DNA from: Bordetella parapertussis | Lineage (GTDB): Bacteria > Pseudomonadota > Gammaproteobacteria > Burkholderiales > Burkholderiaceae | Assembly (NCBI GenBank): GCA_945901665.1 | Contig: CAMDLJ010000007.1 | Span: 1 to 21,456, forward strand | Reading direction: 5' to 3' | DNA: 21,456 bases | Position numbers and translations under genes: made by a program | The notes under the pieces: generated by a model | Databases searched by the model: none | What the model saw: the letters and a program-made list of their open reading frames with translations, nothing else | Told to the model about the DNA's origin: nothing | Part shown: positions 14,175-20,773 of the stretch, piece by piece | Numbering within the stretch: the stretch's first letter is position 1 | Layout: each line of letters opens with the position of its first letter

Positions 14175-14918
14175 TCAAGCGCCAATGACGTCTACGATCA
14201 GCTTGACGGAAATCGCCAGCAAGCCCACTTGTACCCATTTGAAAAACCAGTCGTCCGCAATTTTGCGAGTGAGGTAGGCGCCTGCCACCGTGCCCACCAA
14301 GGCAAATGGGATCAGCACCAACGCACCCATCAGCTCGCTGCTGCCATAGGGTTGCAGCTGGTGGTAGGGCCCCAGCTTGGCCAGGTTGATGGCGGCAAAA
14401 AACAAGGTCGAGGTGCCGGCAAACACCAGTTTGGGCAGTTTTTGCGGCAACAGGTAAACCTGAAATGGCGGGCCACCCGCGTGGGAAATAAAGCTGGTGA
14501 AACCCGACAAACCGCCCCACAGCAGGCCTTTGCCCCAGCTGGCCGGGCGCGGAGCGGTTTCGCCATGGCGCTTGCGCCAAGCGTTGAGCACAAAGCCCAC
14601 GCCCATCAGGCCGATCATCATTTTCACGGCCGTGTCGGACACCAGCGATGCCGTCAGCCAGCCCACCAGCACGCCTCCCACCCCCGCAGGAACGAGGATT
14701 TTCAAGTTGGTGGCGCTGAAGTTTTTGCGGTACAGCCACAGCCCCACCATGTCCGAGATGATGTAAATCGGCAGCAACATCACCACCGCTTTGAGGGGCG
14801 ACATGAACAGCGAAAGAATGGGCACAGACAGCATGCCCACCGTGGGCAAACCGCCTTTGGACAGGCCCACCATGGCCGCAGCCAGGCCTGCCCAGATCAG
14901 GTAATGGCCATCGACCAT
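14175..14918 (-). CDS. TauE/SafE-family membrane transporter
   Basis: A 247-residue protein of about eight hydrophobic segments. The N-terminal block AAMVGLSKGGLPTVGMLSVP and the C-terminal repeat SGFTSFISHAGGPPFQVYLLPQ are hallmarks of the TauE/SafE (DUF81) family. Members are proposed exporters of sulfite, sulfonates or small organic anions. It is the last gene of the threonate operon, so an organic-acid substrate is plausible, but nothing in the sequence shows it. The ATG at 14918 lacks a good ribosome binding site. A 16-codon mini-ORF, opened by an ATGA overlap with the otnI stop, closes one base before this ATG, suggesting reinitiation. Confidence 0.88.
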   Translation of the reverse strand: MVDGHYLIWAGLAAAMVGLSKGGLPTVGMLSVPILSLFMSPLKAVVMLLPIYIISDMVGLWLYRKNFSATNLKILVPAGVGGVLVGWLTASLVSDTAVKMMIGLMGVGFVLNAWRKRHGETAPRPASWGKGLLWGGLSGFTSFISHAGGPPFQVYLLPQKLPKLVFAGTSTLFFAAINLAKLGPYHQLQPYGSSELMGALVLIPFALVGTVAGAYLTRKIADDWFFKWVQVGLLAISVKLIVDVIGA

Positions 14919-14966
14919 GTCAACCCAAACCCTGTGGATGGTGAACCCCAGCGTTCAAAACGGCGC

Positions 14967-15800
14967 TCATAAATACGCGCGCGCCCAGCCCAGTCCCCGC
15001 GAGGTGCCGCCTGCCGAGGCATCGGCCGGGTTGTACTCACAGCCGATCCAGCCGTCCCAGCCGCATTCGGCCGAGACCCGGTCTATGGTGTTGAAAATGT
15101 GCGGCCAGTTCAGCTCGCCGGTGCCAGGCTCGTGGCGGTCGGGCACTTCGGCAATTTGGAAATGCCCCACCTGGCCGGTGGGCAGGTAGCGGGTTATTTT
15201 TGCGCTCAGATCGCCTTCCACAATTTGGCAGTGGAACAAATCCATTTGCACTTTCATATTGACCGCACCCACGGCTTGCACGATGCGGTGCGCGTGGTCT
15301 TGGCGGTTGAGGTGAAAGCCCGGCACGCTGCGGGTGTTGATCGGCTCGATCAGCACATCGCGTCCGGCTTTTGCAGCTTCGGCGGTGGCCCATTTCAGGT
15401 TGCCAATCAGGGTGGCGTCTGCCGCATCGGTGCTGGCACCCTCTGCGCGCAAACCCACCATGGCGTGGATGCGCGGGCAGTTCAGGGCGTCGGCATAGGC
15501 CAGGGCCTGCAAGAAGCCGACTTTGAATTCGGCTTCTCGTCCCGGCACGCTGGCCGTGCCCCGGCTGCCCGCTTGCCAAGCTTGGGCAAAACCGTCGGTT
15601 TGGGTGCCGCCAGAAGGGGTGTTGAACAGCACCTGCTGCAAGCCATTGGCTTGCAAGCGCGCGGCCAGCTCTTGGGCTGCAAAGGCATACGGAAACAAAA
15701 ACTCCACCGCCTTGAAGCCATCTTTGGCAGCCGCTTCGAAACGGTCCAAAAAAGGCAAATCGGGGTACATCATCGACAGGTTGGCGGCAAAACGGGGCAT
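14967..15800 (-). CDS. otnI: 2-oxo-tetronate isomerase OtnI (hydroxypyruvate isomerase family)
   Basis: A 277-residue TIM-barrel protein of the xylose-isomerase-like group. It starts MPRFAANLSMMY, typical of Hyi/OtnI. Metal and catalytic residues are visible: E152 (LIEPIN), D187 and H190 (MDLFH), H213 (GHFQIAE) and E255 (GCEYNP). OtnI converts 2-oxo-tetronate to 3-oxo-tetronate; close relatives isomerise hydroxypyruvate to tartronate semialdehyde. The neighbours otnC, otnK and ltnD make the tetronate role the better call. The ATG at 15800 has GGAAG upstream and matches the family start, so five extra upstream codons were dropped. Confidence 0.9.
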   Translation of the reverse strand: MPRFAANLSMMYPDLPFLDRFEAAAKDGFKAVEFLFPYAFAAQELAARLQANGLQQVLFNTPSGGTQTDGFAQAWQAGSRGTASVPGREAEFKVGFLQALAYADALNCPRIHAMVGLRAEGASTDAADATLIGNLKWATAEAAKAGRDVLIEPINTRSVPGFHLNRQDHAHRIVQAVGAVNMKVQMDLFHCQIVEGDLSAKITRYLPTGQVGHFQIAEVPDRHEPGTGELNWPHIFNTIDRVSAECGWDGWIGCEYNPADASAGGTSRGLGWARAYL

Positions 15801-15861
15801 GGTGCTTTCTTCCAAAAAAGGCGTGAATCAGTGAGGTTTGTGCATGGCGGCAAGCACGGGC

Positions 15862-16521
15862 TTACCAAAGCGCGCCAAAGTTGCGCCGCAAGTCGTCCAG
15901 CTCAGACGCCAGCAGGGCGGGGGTGTTGGGTGCCAACAGCAGCAAACGGGCGGTTTCTTCCAGCTCTTCCAGCGTGGCCATGGCTTGGGCCGGGCTGTTG
16001 TGCCACACATTGGGCCCCAGGCGAGGCAGCATCACCGCGCGGATGGGCGTGCCGCTGGCGGCGTGCTGGTGGATCAGGTCGGCGACCTCTTTGGCCGCAT
16101 CGGGGCTGCCAGGGCGGTGGTAACGCAGCAAGGGCACATGGCCGACCTTCATCACAAAATAAGGCGTGATGGGGGGCAACAGTTCAGGGCCATGGGCACT
16201 CAAGCTCAGGGCCACGCAATGCGTGCTGTGGGTATGGATCACGCAGCAGGTGGCGGCCTCGTGCATGCAGGCTGCAGCGTAAATGTGGCGGTGCAAGGCC
16301 ATGGTTTTGCTGCCCTTGTCGCCGCTGATCTGCTGGCCTTGCAGGTCCAGCTTGGCCAGCCGAGCCGGGTCCAAAAACCCCAGGCAAGCGTCTGTGGGTG
16401 TGATCAAAAAACCATCGTGCAAGCGCACGCTGATGTTGCCCGCCGTGGCATGCACATAGCCACGCCCAAACAGGCTTTGCCCCACCCGGCAAATTTCTTC
16501 GCGGGCTTGAGATTCATTCAT
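15862..16521 (-). CDS. otnC: 3-oxo-tetronate 4-phosphate decarboxylase OtnC (class II aldolase family)
   Basis: A 219-residue class II aldolase/adducin-fold protein. It has GNISVR near 28-33, TPTDACLGFLDP (41-52), and the zinc pair H96-x-H98 in HTHSTH. OtnC decarboxylates 3-oxo-tetronate 4-phosphate to dihydroxyacetone phosphate and CO2. Two expected residues differ. The SKE glutamate that acts as base in YgbL/FucA-type enzymes is T73 (SKTMALH). The third zinc histidine (NHGP) is L168 (RLGPNVW). I believe some beta-proteobacterial homologues share this, so it may mark a subfamily. The ATG at 16521 has GGAG seven bases upstream. Confidence 0.85.
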   Translation of the reverse strand: MNESQAREEICRVGQSLFGRGYVHATAGNISVRLHDGFLITPTDACLGFLDPARLAKLDLQGQQISGDKGSKTMALHRHIYAAACMHEAATCCVIHTHSTHCVALSLSAHGPELLPPITPYFVMKVGHVPLLRYHRPGSPDAAKEVADLIHQHAASGTPIRAVMLPRLGPNVWHNSPAQAMATLEELEETARLLLLAPNTPALLASELDDLRRNFGALW

Positions 16522-16580
16522 GCGCAGTCTCCATGTGCCATGGCTTGATTATCGCCATGCCTTGCGCCATGCCCTGTGCC

Positions 16581-16602
16581 GCAGGAGCCAGCTTGCTGGC
16601 GA
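16581..16602. repeat. REP-like element A (single arm)
   Basis: A 22-base arm whose core GCCAGC-TT-GCTGGC (16587-16600) forms a hairpin. It differs at two bases from the left arm of element B and at two from that of element C. No inverted right arm follows. It sits between otnC and otnK. Confidence 0.75.
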
Positions 16603-16629
16603 ATGTTGGATGTGTCGGTGTGCATGAAC

Positions 16630-16666
16630 CTAAATCCAGTTGGCCGCGGCCAACTGCCGGGTTTAG
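16630..16666. repeat. 20-bp perfect palindrome within a larger hairpin
   Basis: Bases 16637-16656 form the perfect palindrome CAGTTGGCCG/CGGCCAACTG. CTAAATC (16630-16636) and GGTTTAG (16660-16666) can extend the stem past a 3-base bulge with one G-T pair. It begins seven bases beyond the otnK stop on the - strand and has no T-run. It could be an mRNA stabiliser or partial terminator between otnK and otnC, or a dimer binding site. Confidence 0.65.
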
Positions 16667-16672
16667 CTTGAA

Positions 16673-17950
16673 TCAGGCCAGCACCTCAAAGGCTTTGCTG
16701 AAAAAATCTTCCGTGCCGAAGTTGCCTGACTTGAGGGCGATGTGCAGCCCGCCTGTGGCGCTTGGGGCAAAACACCAGGGCACACCCGGATCAATTTGGG
16801 GGCCAATTTGCAGTTGTGCAATGGCCAGCGCTTGCACACAAGCGCCCGAGGTTTCACCGCCGGCCACCACCAACTGCCGCACCCCCAAAGCCACCAGACC
16901 ATGTGCCACAGCTGCCAGTGCCTGCTCCACCAGCGCGCCGGCTACGGCCACACCCAATTGGGCTTGCACGGCTTTGACGGCTTCGGGCGCAGCGGTCGAG
17001 TACACCAGCACCGGGCCCTTGCCAAGCAGCGGCGCGGCCCAGGCCAGCACCTGCTGCACCACCACCTCGCTCTGGCCTTGCACCCAACCGGCGGGGTCGA
17101 TGGCGTAACTCGGCCAGCCTGAGGCTTTGAAATGCGCCACCTGGCCGTTCGTGGCGACCGAACAACTGCCCGACACCACCGCCAGCAAGCCTTTGGCCGC
17201 AGGCAATTGGCTGGCCTGCAAAGACGGGGTCAGGCCAAAGTTGGCGGGCAGACCAATGGCCGCACCCGAGCCTGCCGTGACCAACGGCATGCCTTGGAGC
17301 GCGGGGCCGAGCAACAACAAGTCATCGTTGCTGGTGGCGTCCACCACTGCCACCCCCACGCCTTGGGCGCGCAAGTCGGCCACCCGCGCACGAATGGCCG
17401 CCGCACCAAGGGCCACGGTTTTGTAGTCGATCAAACCCACTGGGCGCTTGGTTTGGGCTTGCAGCACGCGCACCAGGTTCGCATCCTGCATGGGCGTGAG
17501 CGGGTGGTTTTGCATGCCGCTCTCATTGAGCAGCACGTTGCCCGCAAACAAATAGCCCTTGAACACCGTGCGCCCGTTGTCCGGAAATGCCGGTGTTGCA
17601 ATGGTGAAGTCCGTGCCCAGCGCATCCATCAAAGCCTCAGTCACCGGGCCGATGTTGCCTGCGGGTGTGCTGTCAAAGGTGGAGCAGTATTTGAAATAGA
17701 TCTGCTCTGCGCCTTGTGCTTGCAACCACTTCAGGGCTTGGAGCGATTGCGCGATGGCTTCAGCGGCGCAAATGGTGCGCGACTTGAGCGCCACCACCAC
17801 CGCATCCACATCAGCGGCCAAAGGCGCATCGGGCACACCAATGGTCTGCACCACCCGCATGCCGGCGCGCACCAAGTTGTTGGCCAAGTCGGTCGCACCG
17901 GTGAAGTCGTCGGCAATGCAACCGAGTTTCAAACGGTGATCGTGGGTCAT
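16673..17950 (-). CDS. otnK: 3-oxo-tetronate kinase OtnK (four-carbon acid sugar kinase)
   Basis: A 425-residue kinase of the former DUF1537 family. The N-terminal substrate domain has CIADDFTGATDLANNLV (11-27) and FKYCSTFDSTPAGNIGPV (about 86-103). The C-terminal nucleotide-binding domain has LAVVSGSCSVATNGQV and GGETSGACVQAL. OtnK phosphorylates 3-oxo-tetronate at C4, making the substrate for OtnC. The length is normal and the ATG at 17950 has AGGA upstream. It is separated from otnC by about 150 bases holding a REP-like arm and a palindrome, which may uncouple expression. Confidence 0.93.
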   Translation of the reverse strand: MTHDHRLKLGCIADDFTGATDLANNLVRAGMRVVQTIGVPDAPLAADVDAVVVALKSRTICAAEAIAQSLQALKWLQAQGAEQIYFKYCSTFDSTPAGNIGPVTEALMDALGTDFTIATPAFPDNGRTVFKGYLFAGNVLLNESGMQNHPLTPMQDANLVRVLQAQTKRPVGLIDYKTVALGAAAIRARVADLRAQGVGVAVVDATSNDDLLLLGPALQGMPLVTAGSGAAIGLPANFGLTPSLQASQLPAAKGLLAVVSGSCSVATNGQVAHFKASGWPSYAIDPAGWVQGQSEVVVQQVLAWAAPLLGKGPVLVYSTAAPEAVKAVQAQLGVAVAGALVEQALAAVAHGLVALGVRQLVVAGGETSGACVQALAIAQLQIGPQIDPGVPWCFAPSATGGLHIALKSGNFGTEDFFSKAFEVLA

Positions 17951-17977
17951 GTCTTTGTCCTGGGTTGGTCTGGTTTT

Positions 17978-18045
17978 GCAGGAGTCAGCCTGCTGGCGAT
18001 GGGGGCGCAGTGAGGCATGTCATTCGCTTGCAGGCAAGCGCCTGC
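17978..18045. repeat. REP-like element B (paired inverted arms)
   Basis: The left arm (17978-17999) holds GTCAGC-CT-GCTGGC. The right arm (18024-18045), inverted, holds GCTTGC-AG-GCAAGC. The outer ends GCAGG and CCTGC pair, so the whole can fold as two hairpins on a common stem. The reverse complement of the right arm matches the left arm at about 16 of 22 positions. It fills the gap between otnK and ltnD. Confidence 0.78.
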
Positions 18046-18090
18046 GGGAGACCTGTTTGGCGTTGCCGGTTGCTTTGCGCATGAGGCGGG

Positions 18091-18996
18091 TCATTTTTTG
18101 GCTGGGGCTTTGGGCAATTCGATGCCTGGGAAGATTTTGATCACGGCGCTGTCGTCTTCTTTGGCAAAGCCCGCTGTGCTGGCTTGCATGAACATCTGGT
18201 GGGCAGTGCTTGACAGTGGCAGCGGGAACTTACTGGCGCGTGCCATGTCGAGCACCAGACCCAGATCTTTGACAAAAATGTCCACTGCAGACAAAGGCGT
18301 GTAGTCGGCCGCCAGCACATGGGCCATGCGGTTTTCAAACATCCAGCTGTTGCCTGCGCTGTGGGTGATCACCTCGTACAAGGCGGCCGGGTCCACCCCT
18401 TCGCGCAGGCCCAAAGCCATGGCCTCGGCGGCAGCGGCAATGTGCACCCCCGCCAACAGCTGGTTGATGATTTTCACCTTGCTGCCCGCGCCTGCGCTGT
18501 CACCCAGCTTGTAAACCTGGGCGGCCATGGCGTTCAAAAACGGCTCGGCCAGGGCGTAAGCAGCGGGTTTGGCGGCGGTCATCATGGTCATTTGGCCCGA
18601 GGCCGCCTTGGCCGCGCCACCTGAAATGGGTGCGTCCACATACAGCAAACCCAAAGCTTCAAGGCGTGCCTCCAAAGCCACCGACCAGTTGGGGTCTACC
18701 GTGGAGCACATCACAAACACGCTGCCGGGTTTCATGCTGGCAGCGCAACCGACGGTGTCGCCATCGCCAAACAACACGGCCTCGGTTTGCGCCGCGTTGA
18801 CCACCACCGAGACGATCACACCGCAAGCCGCGCCCAAGGAGGCCAGCGAATCGTGTGCCGTGCCACCTGCGTGGGTGAAGGCCTCGGCCACCTCTCGCCG
18901 CACATCAAACACCTGAACGCTGTGACCCGCACGGCGCAAGGAAGCGGCCATGCCCGAACCCATGGCCCCCAAACCGATCAAACCGACTGTTGTCAT
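18091..18996 (-). CDS. ltnD: L-threonate 2-dehydrogenase LtnD
   Basis: A 301-residue NAD-dependent beta-hydroxyacid dehydrogenase. The Rossmann motif GLGAMG is at 8-13. The substrate-binding segment DAPISGGAAKA starts at 121. The catalytic lysine is K175, in a K-x-x-N motif with N178 (GSKVKIINQLL). Relatives include tartronate semialdehyde reductase, but clustering with otnK, otnC and otnI supports L-threonate oxidation to 2-oxo-tetronate, the first pathway step. It is the first gene of the leftward operon, with AGGT before the ATG. The C-terminal tail ends PKAPAKK. No transporter or regulator for the pathway lies upstream in the window. Confidence 0.9.
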   Translation of the reverse strand: MTTVGLIGLGAMGSGMAASLRRAGHSVQVFDVRREVAEAFTHAGGTAHDSLASLGAACGVIVSVVVNAAQTEAVLFGDGDTVGCAASMKPGSVFVMCSTVDPNWSVALEARLEALGLLYVDAPISGGAAKAASGQMTMMTAAKPAAYALAEPFLNAMAAQVYKLGDSAGAGSKVKIINQLLAGVHIAAAAEAMALGLREGVDPAALYEVITHSAGNSWMFENRMAHVLAADYTPLSAVDIFVKDLGLVLDMARASKFPLPLSSTAHQMFMQASTAGFAKEDDSAVIKIFPGIELPKAPAKK

Positions 18997-19024
18997 GACA
19001 CCTGCCCACTGAATTGATCAGGTC

Positions 19025-19050
19025 ATCATACAAATTTTGTGATCGCTTGG
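19025..19050 (-). promoter_or_regulatory. Candidate ltnD promoter/operator
   Basis: On the - strand TATGAT (19030-19025) is a good -10 box, placing the transcript start about 20 bases before the ltnD ATG. It overlaps the palindrome ACAAA-T-TTTGT (19030-19040), with GATC just beyond. No good -35 is seen, so a regulator binding the palindrome may control the operon. Confidence 0.35.
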
Positions 19051-19184
19051 CATCAGGGTGAACACGGGTACAAAGGCTGTTTTTGGGCAGTCGTGCGGGC
19101 CGTTTCATCACCAGCGTGGGCCTGCCGGTGGACAATGTCCAACGTGATCCACGGAGGCGTTGTTCCTGTGCCGAAAACGGCATG

Positions 19185-19244
19185 AGGGTACAAAGCTTCA
19201 GGCTGACATGCCCAAGGGTAGAAAGCCTCAGGGCGTCGGGCCCC
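19185..19244. repeat. Two-copy 30-bp imperfect tandem repeat
   Basis: GGGTACAAAGCTTCAGG (19186-19202) recurs 30 bases later as GGGTAGAAAGCCTCAGG (19216-19232), with two mismatches. Similarity fades over the remaining 12 bases of each unit. The core GGGTACAAAG also occurs at 19066-19075. The second copy contains the stop codon of the NIPSNAP gene. The rest of the 18997-19227 gap holds nothing else I can name. Confidence 0.55.
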
Positions 19245-19545
19245 AGGGCGCTGACAGCATGAGTTTGTTGGTTTGCTCGCGGATCAGCGGCCTGATCTTG
19301 GCGGCAAAGGCCATGAAGGCCGGGTCGGCATAGACCCCGGCCCAAAAGGCACGGCGGTCGGCGTCGTCGTCAAACTTCCAGACATGGATCAACTCGTTGA
19401 TGGCCCCCACATCACCGGTGAAATAACCCACCAGTTTTTGCGGGTGCTTGGCCAGCGCAGGCCAGCCTTCTTGGCTGTAATGCGAGACGACTTCGGGCAT
19501 TTTTCCGACGATGACAGCATAGGTGCGCAGTTCGTAAATGGCCAT
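19228..19545 (-). CDS. NIPSNAP-family protein
   Basis: A 105-residue protein beginning MAIYELRTYAV, the classic NIPSNAP N-terminus, and containing INELIHVWKFDDDADRRAFWAGVYADP. The family has a dimeric alpha/beta-barrel (ferredoxin-like) fold. Bacterial members are often encoded beside catabolic genes, but their biochemical role is unclear. The length is typical of single-domain members. The ATG at 19545 has AAGGA upstream. It reads in the same direction as ltnD, but a gap of about 230 bases and the candidate ltnD promoter suggest a separate transcript. Confidence 0.9.
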   Translation of the reverse strand: MAIYELRTYAVIVGKMPEVVSHYSQEGWPALAKHPQKLVGYFTGDVGAINELIHVWKFDDDADRRAFWAGVYADPAFMAFAAKIRPLIREQTNKLMLSAPWGPTP

Positions 19546-19874
19546 GGGGGGTCCTTGTTAAACAGTTGAATGGACTGGTCAGTTTAGGTTCGGGGGCAGG
19601 CTGGCGGTGTCGGCAAGGTGACCGGGTCATCAGACCAAATGCATGGACCGGATGGCGGGGATTGGCCGCTCGGTCAAAGGCGCGAAATCAGCTATTACCG
19701 GGGCATTGCGGCTTGTCTTTGTAGGAGCCAGCCTGCTGGCGATTTAGGCGCTTGTGGGCCGCAAGCATTCGCTTGCAGGCAAGCTTCTACGGGGGGTTTA
19801 TTGGATGGCGTTTGATGGGCGCGTGCGTTGTGCTTGCCGCTCAAACGCGCCGACGCTAGTTCGCGCCGCCTCAG
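19546..19874. other. Intergenic region holding REP-like element C
   Basis: No gene is seen. Near the NIPSNAP start is the near-palindrome ACTGGTCAGT (19574-19583), a form common in TetR-type operators, at about the right place for a NIPSNAP promoter on the - strand. The rest is GC-rich and unremarkable apart from the REP-like element at 19721-19790. Confidence 0.45.
19721..19790. repeat. REP-like element C (paired inverted arms)
   Basis: The left arm (19721-19742) holds GCCAGC-CT-GCTGGC. The right arm (19769-19790) holds GCTTGC-AG-GCAAGC. The outer ends GTAGGAG and CTTCTAC pair with one G-T. The connecting stretch also folds (GCTTG...CAAGC, 19750-19765). It has the same design as element B and lies downstream of the LigB-type dioxygenase gene. 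Confidence 0.8.
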
Positions 19875-20672
19875 TCAGCGAAAGCGGTAGCCGTCCATGG
19901 CGATCACATCGTCGCTGATGCCTCTGAAGAAAGCCTCTGGCTGGGCGTCGGCCCCTGCTGCGCCCCAGGCGCTGAACAGGGGCAGCAGGTGTTCTTCGCT
20001 GGGGTGGGCGCGTTGGCCGTCGGGGTTTTGCCGGTAGGCCAACAGGCCTGCCAAGTCGCCATCCACCAAGCGGGTGTGGACCCAATCGGCAAACGCCTGC
20101 ACATAAGCGGGGCTGGTGGCGGGGTTGTGGCCGCCCGGTGCGCGCAGCCGCATCAAGTCGCGCAGGTTGTGGGTGATGTTGCCCGAGCCCACAAACAAGA
20201 TGCGCTCTTGGGCCAAACCGGCCAGGGCTTGGCCCACGCGCAAGGCATGGGCTGGCCCCAAGTGGCTTTGTACCGACAAGGGCACCACCGGGATGTCGGC
20301 CTCGGGCACCATATGGTGCAGCGCAATCCAGGCACCGTGGTCCAGCCCGCGCGAGGGGTCTTGCGCCACGGGCAGGCCGGCTGCTTGCAGCGCAGCCAGC
20401 ACCAAGCCGCCCACCTCGGGGCTGCCGCTGGCGGGGTAGCGCATCTCGTACAAGCGGGGGTCAAAACCGCCAAAGTCGTGGATGGTTTCGGGCTGGCTGG
20501 CCATGCCCACGGTGGGCACGGCGGTGTCCCAGTGCGGGCTGAGCACCACAATGGCGCGGGGCCTGTCTTGGCTTTGCACGAGCTGGCGCATGGCCGCGCC
20601 TGCACCTCCGGGGTGCAGGGCAAACATGGGCGAGCCATGGGGTACAAAAAGCGCTGAGCGAAAGGGGGTCAT
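19875..20672 (-). CDS. ygiD: LigB/DODA-type extradiol ring-cleavage dioxygenase
   Basis: A 265-residue protein of the class III extradiol dioxygenase family, closest in style to YgiD/4,5-DOPA dioxygenase. Metal and active-site histidines are H12 (VPHGSP), H47 (SPHWDT), H168 (GSGNITHNL) and, near the C-terminus, H223 and H228 (AHPSEEHLLPL); DHGAW (111-115) is also typical. These enzymes open catechol-like rings using Fe(II) or bind Zn(II). The true substrate is unknown here. The ATG at 20672 (MTPFRSALFVPHG) fits the family start, so a 30-codon upstream extension was dropped. It is divergent from the aldehyde dehydrogenase gene. Confidence 0.88.
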   Translation of the reverse strand: MTPFRSALFVPHGSPMFALHPGGAGAAMRQLVQSQDRPRAIVVLSPHWDTAVPTVGMASQPETIHDFGGFDPRLYEMRYPASGSPEVGGLVLAALQAAGLPVAQDPSRGLDHGAWIALHHMVPEADIPVVPLSVQSHLGPAHALRVGQALAGLAQERILFVGSGNITHNLRDLMRLRAPGGHNPATSPAYVQAFADWVHTRLVDGDLAGLLAYRQNPDGQRAHPSEEHLLPLFSAWGAAGADAQPEAFFRGISDDVIAMDGYRFR

Positions 20673-20773
20673 GGGCTGGAGCCTTTGGTGGTGACTGTGT
20701 GTTGACGGGCGCGCCCGCATTTTGGGACACAATCGGTTTTTGATTTTTAAACCTTCACCCATTGAAGCACGCC
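20673..20773. promoter_or_regulatory. Divergent promoter region between ygiD-like and gabD-like genes
   Basis: A 101-base gap with two outgoing genes. Visible elements are TTGACG (20702-20707) running into the palindrome GGGCGCGCCC (20707-20716), and a T-rich stretch with TTTTTAAA at about 20744-20751. Spacings to any -10 box are poor, so exact promoters are not called. Confidence 0.35.

Noticed and set aside
15099..16169. Long + strand frame across otnI and otnC
   Set aside because: It overlaps two well-recognised - strand genes and has no recognisable domain.
16581..19790. CRISPR-like interpretation of the repeated palindromes
   Set aside because: The copies are more than a kilobase apart, in paired inverted arms, without regular spacers or cas genes.
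19618..19815. 65-residue + strand frame between the NIPSNAP and dioxygenase genes
   Set aside because: Much of it is a translation of the REP-like element, with no domain and no ribosome binding site.
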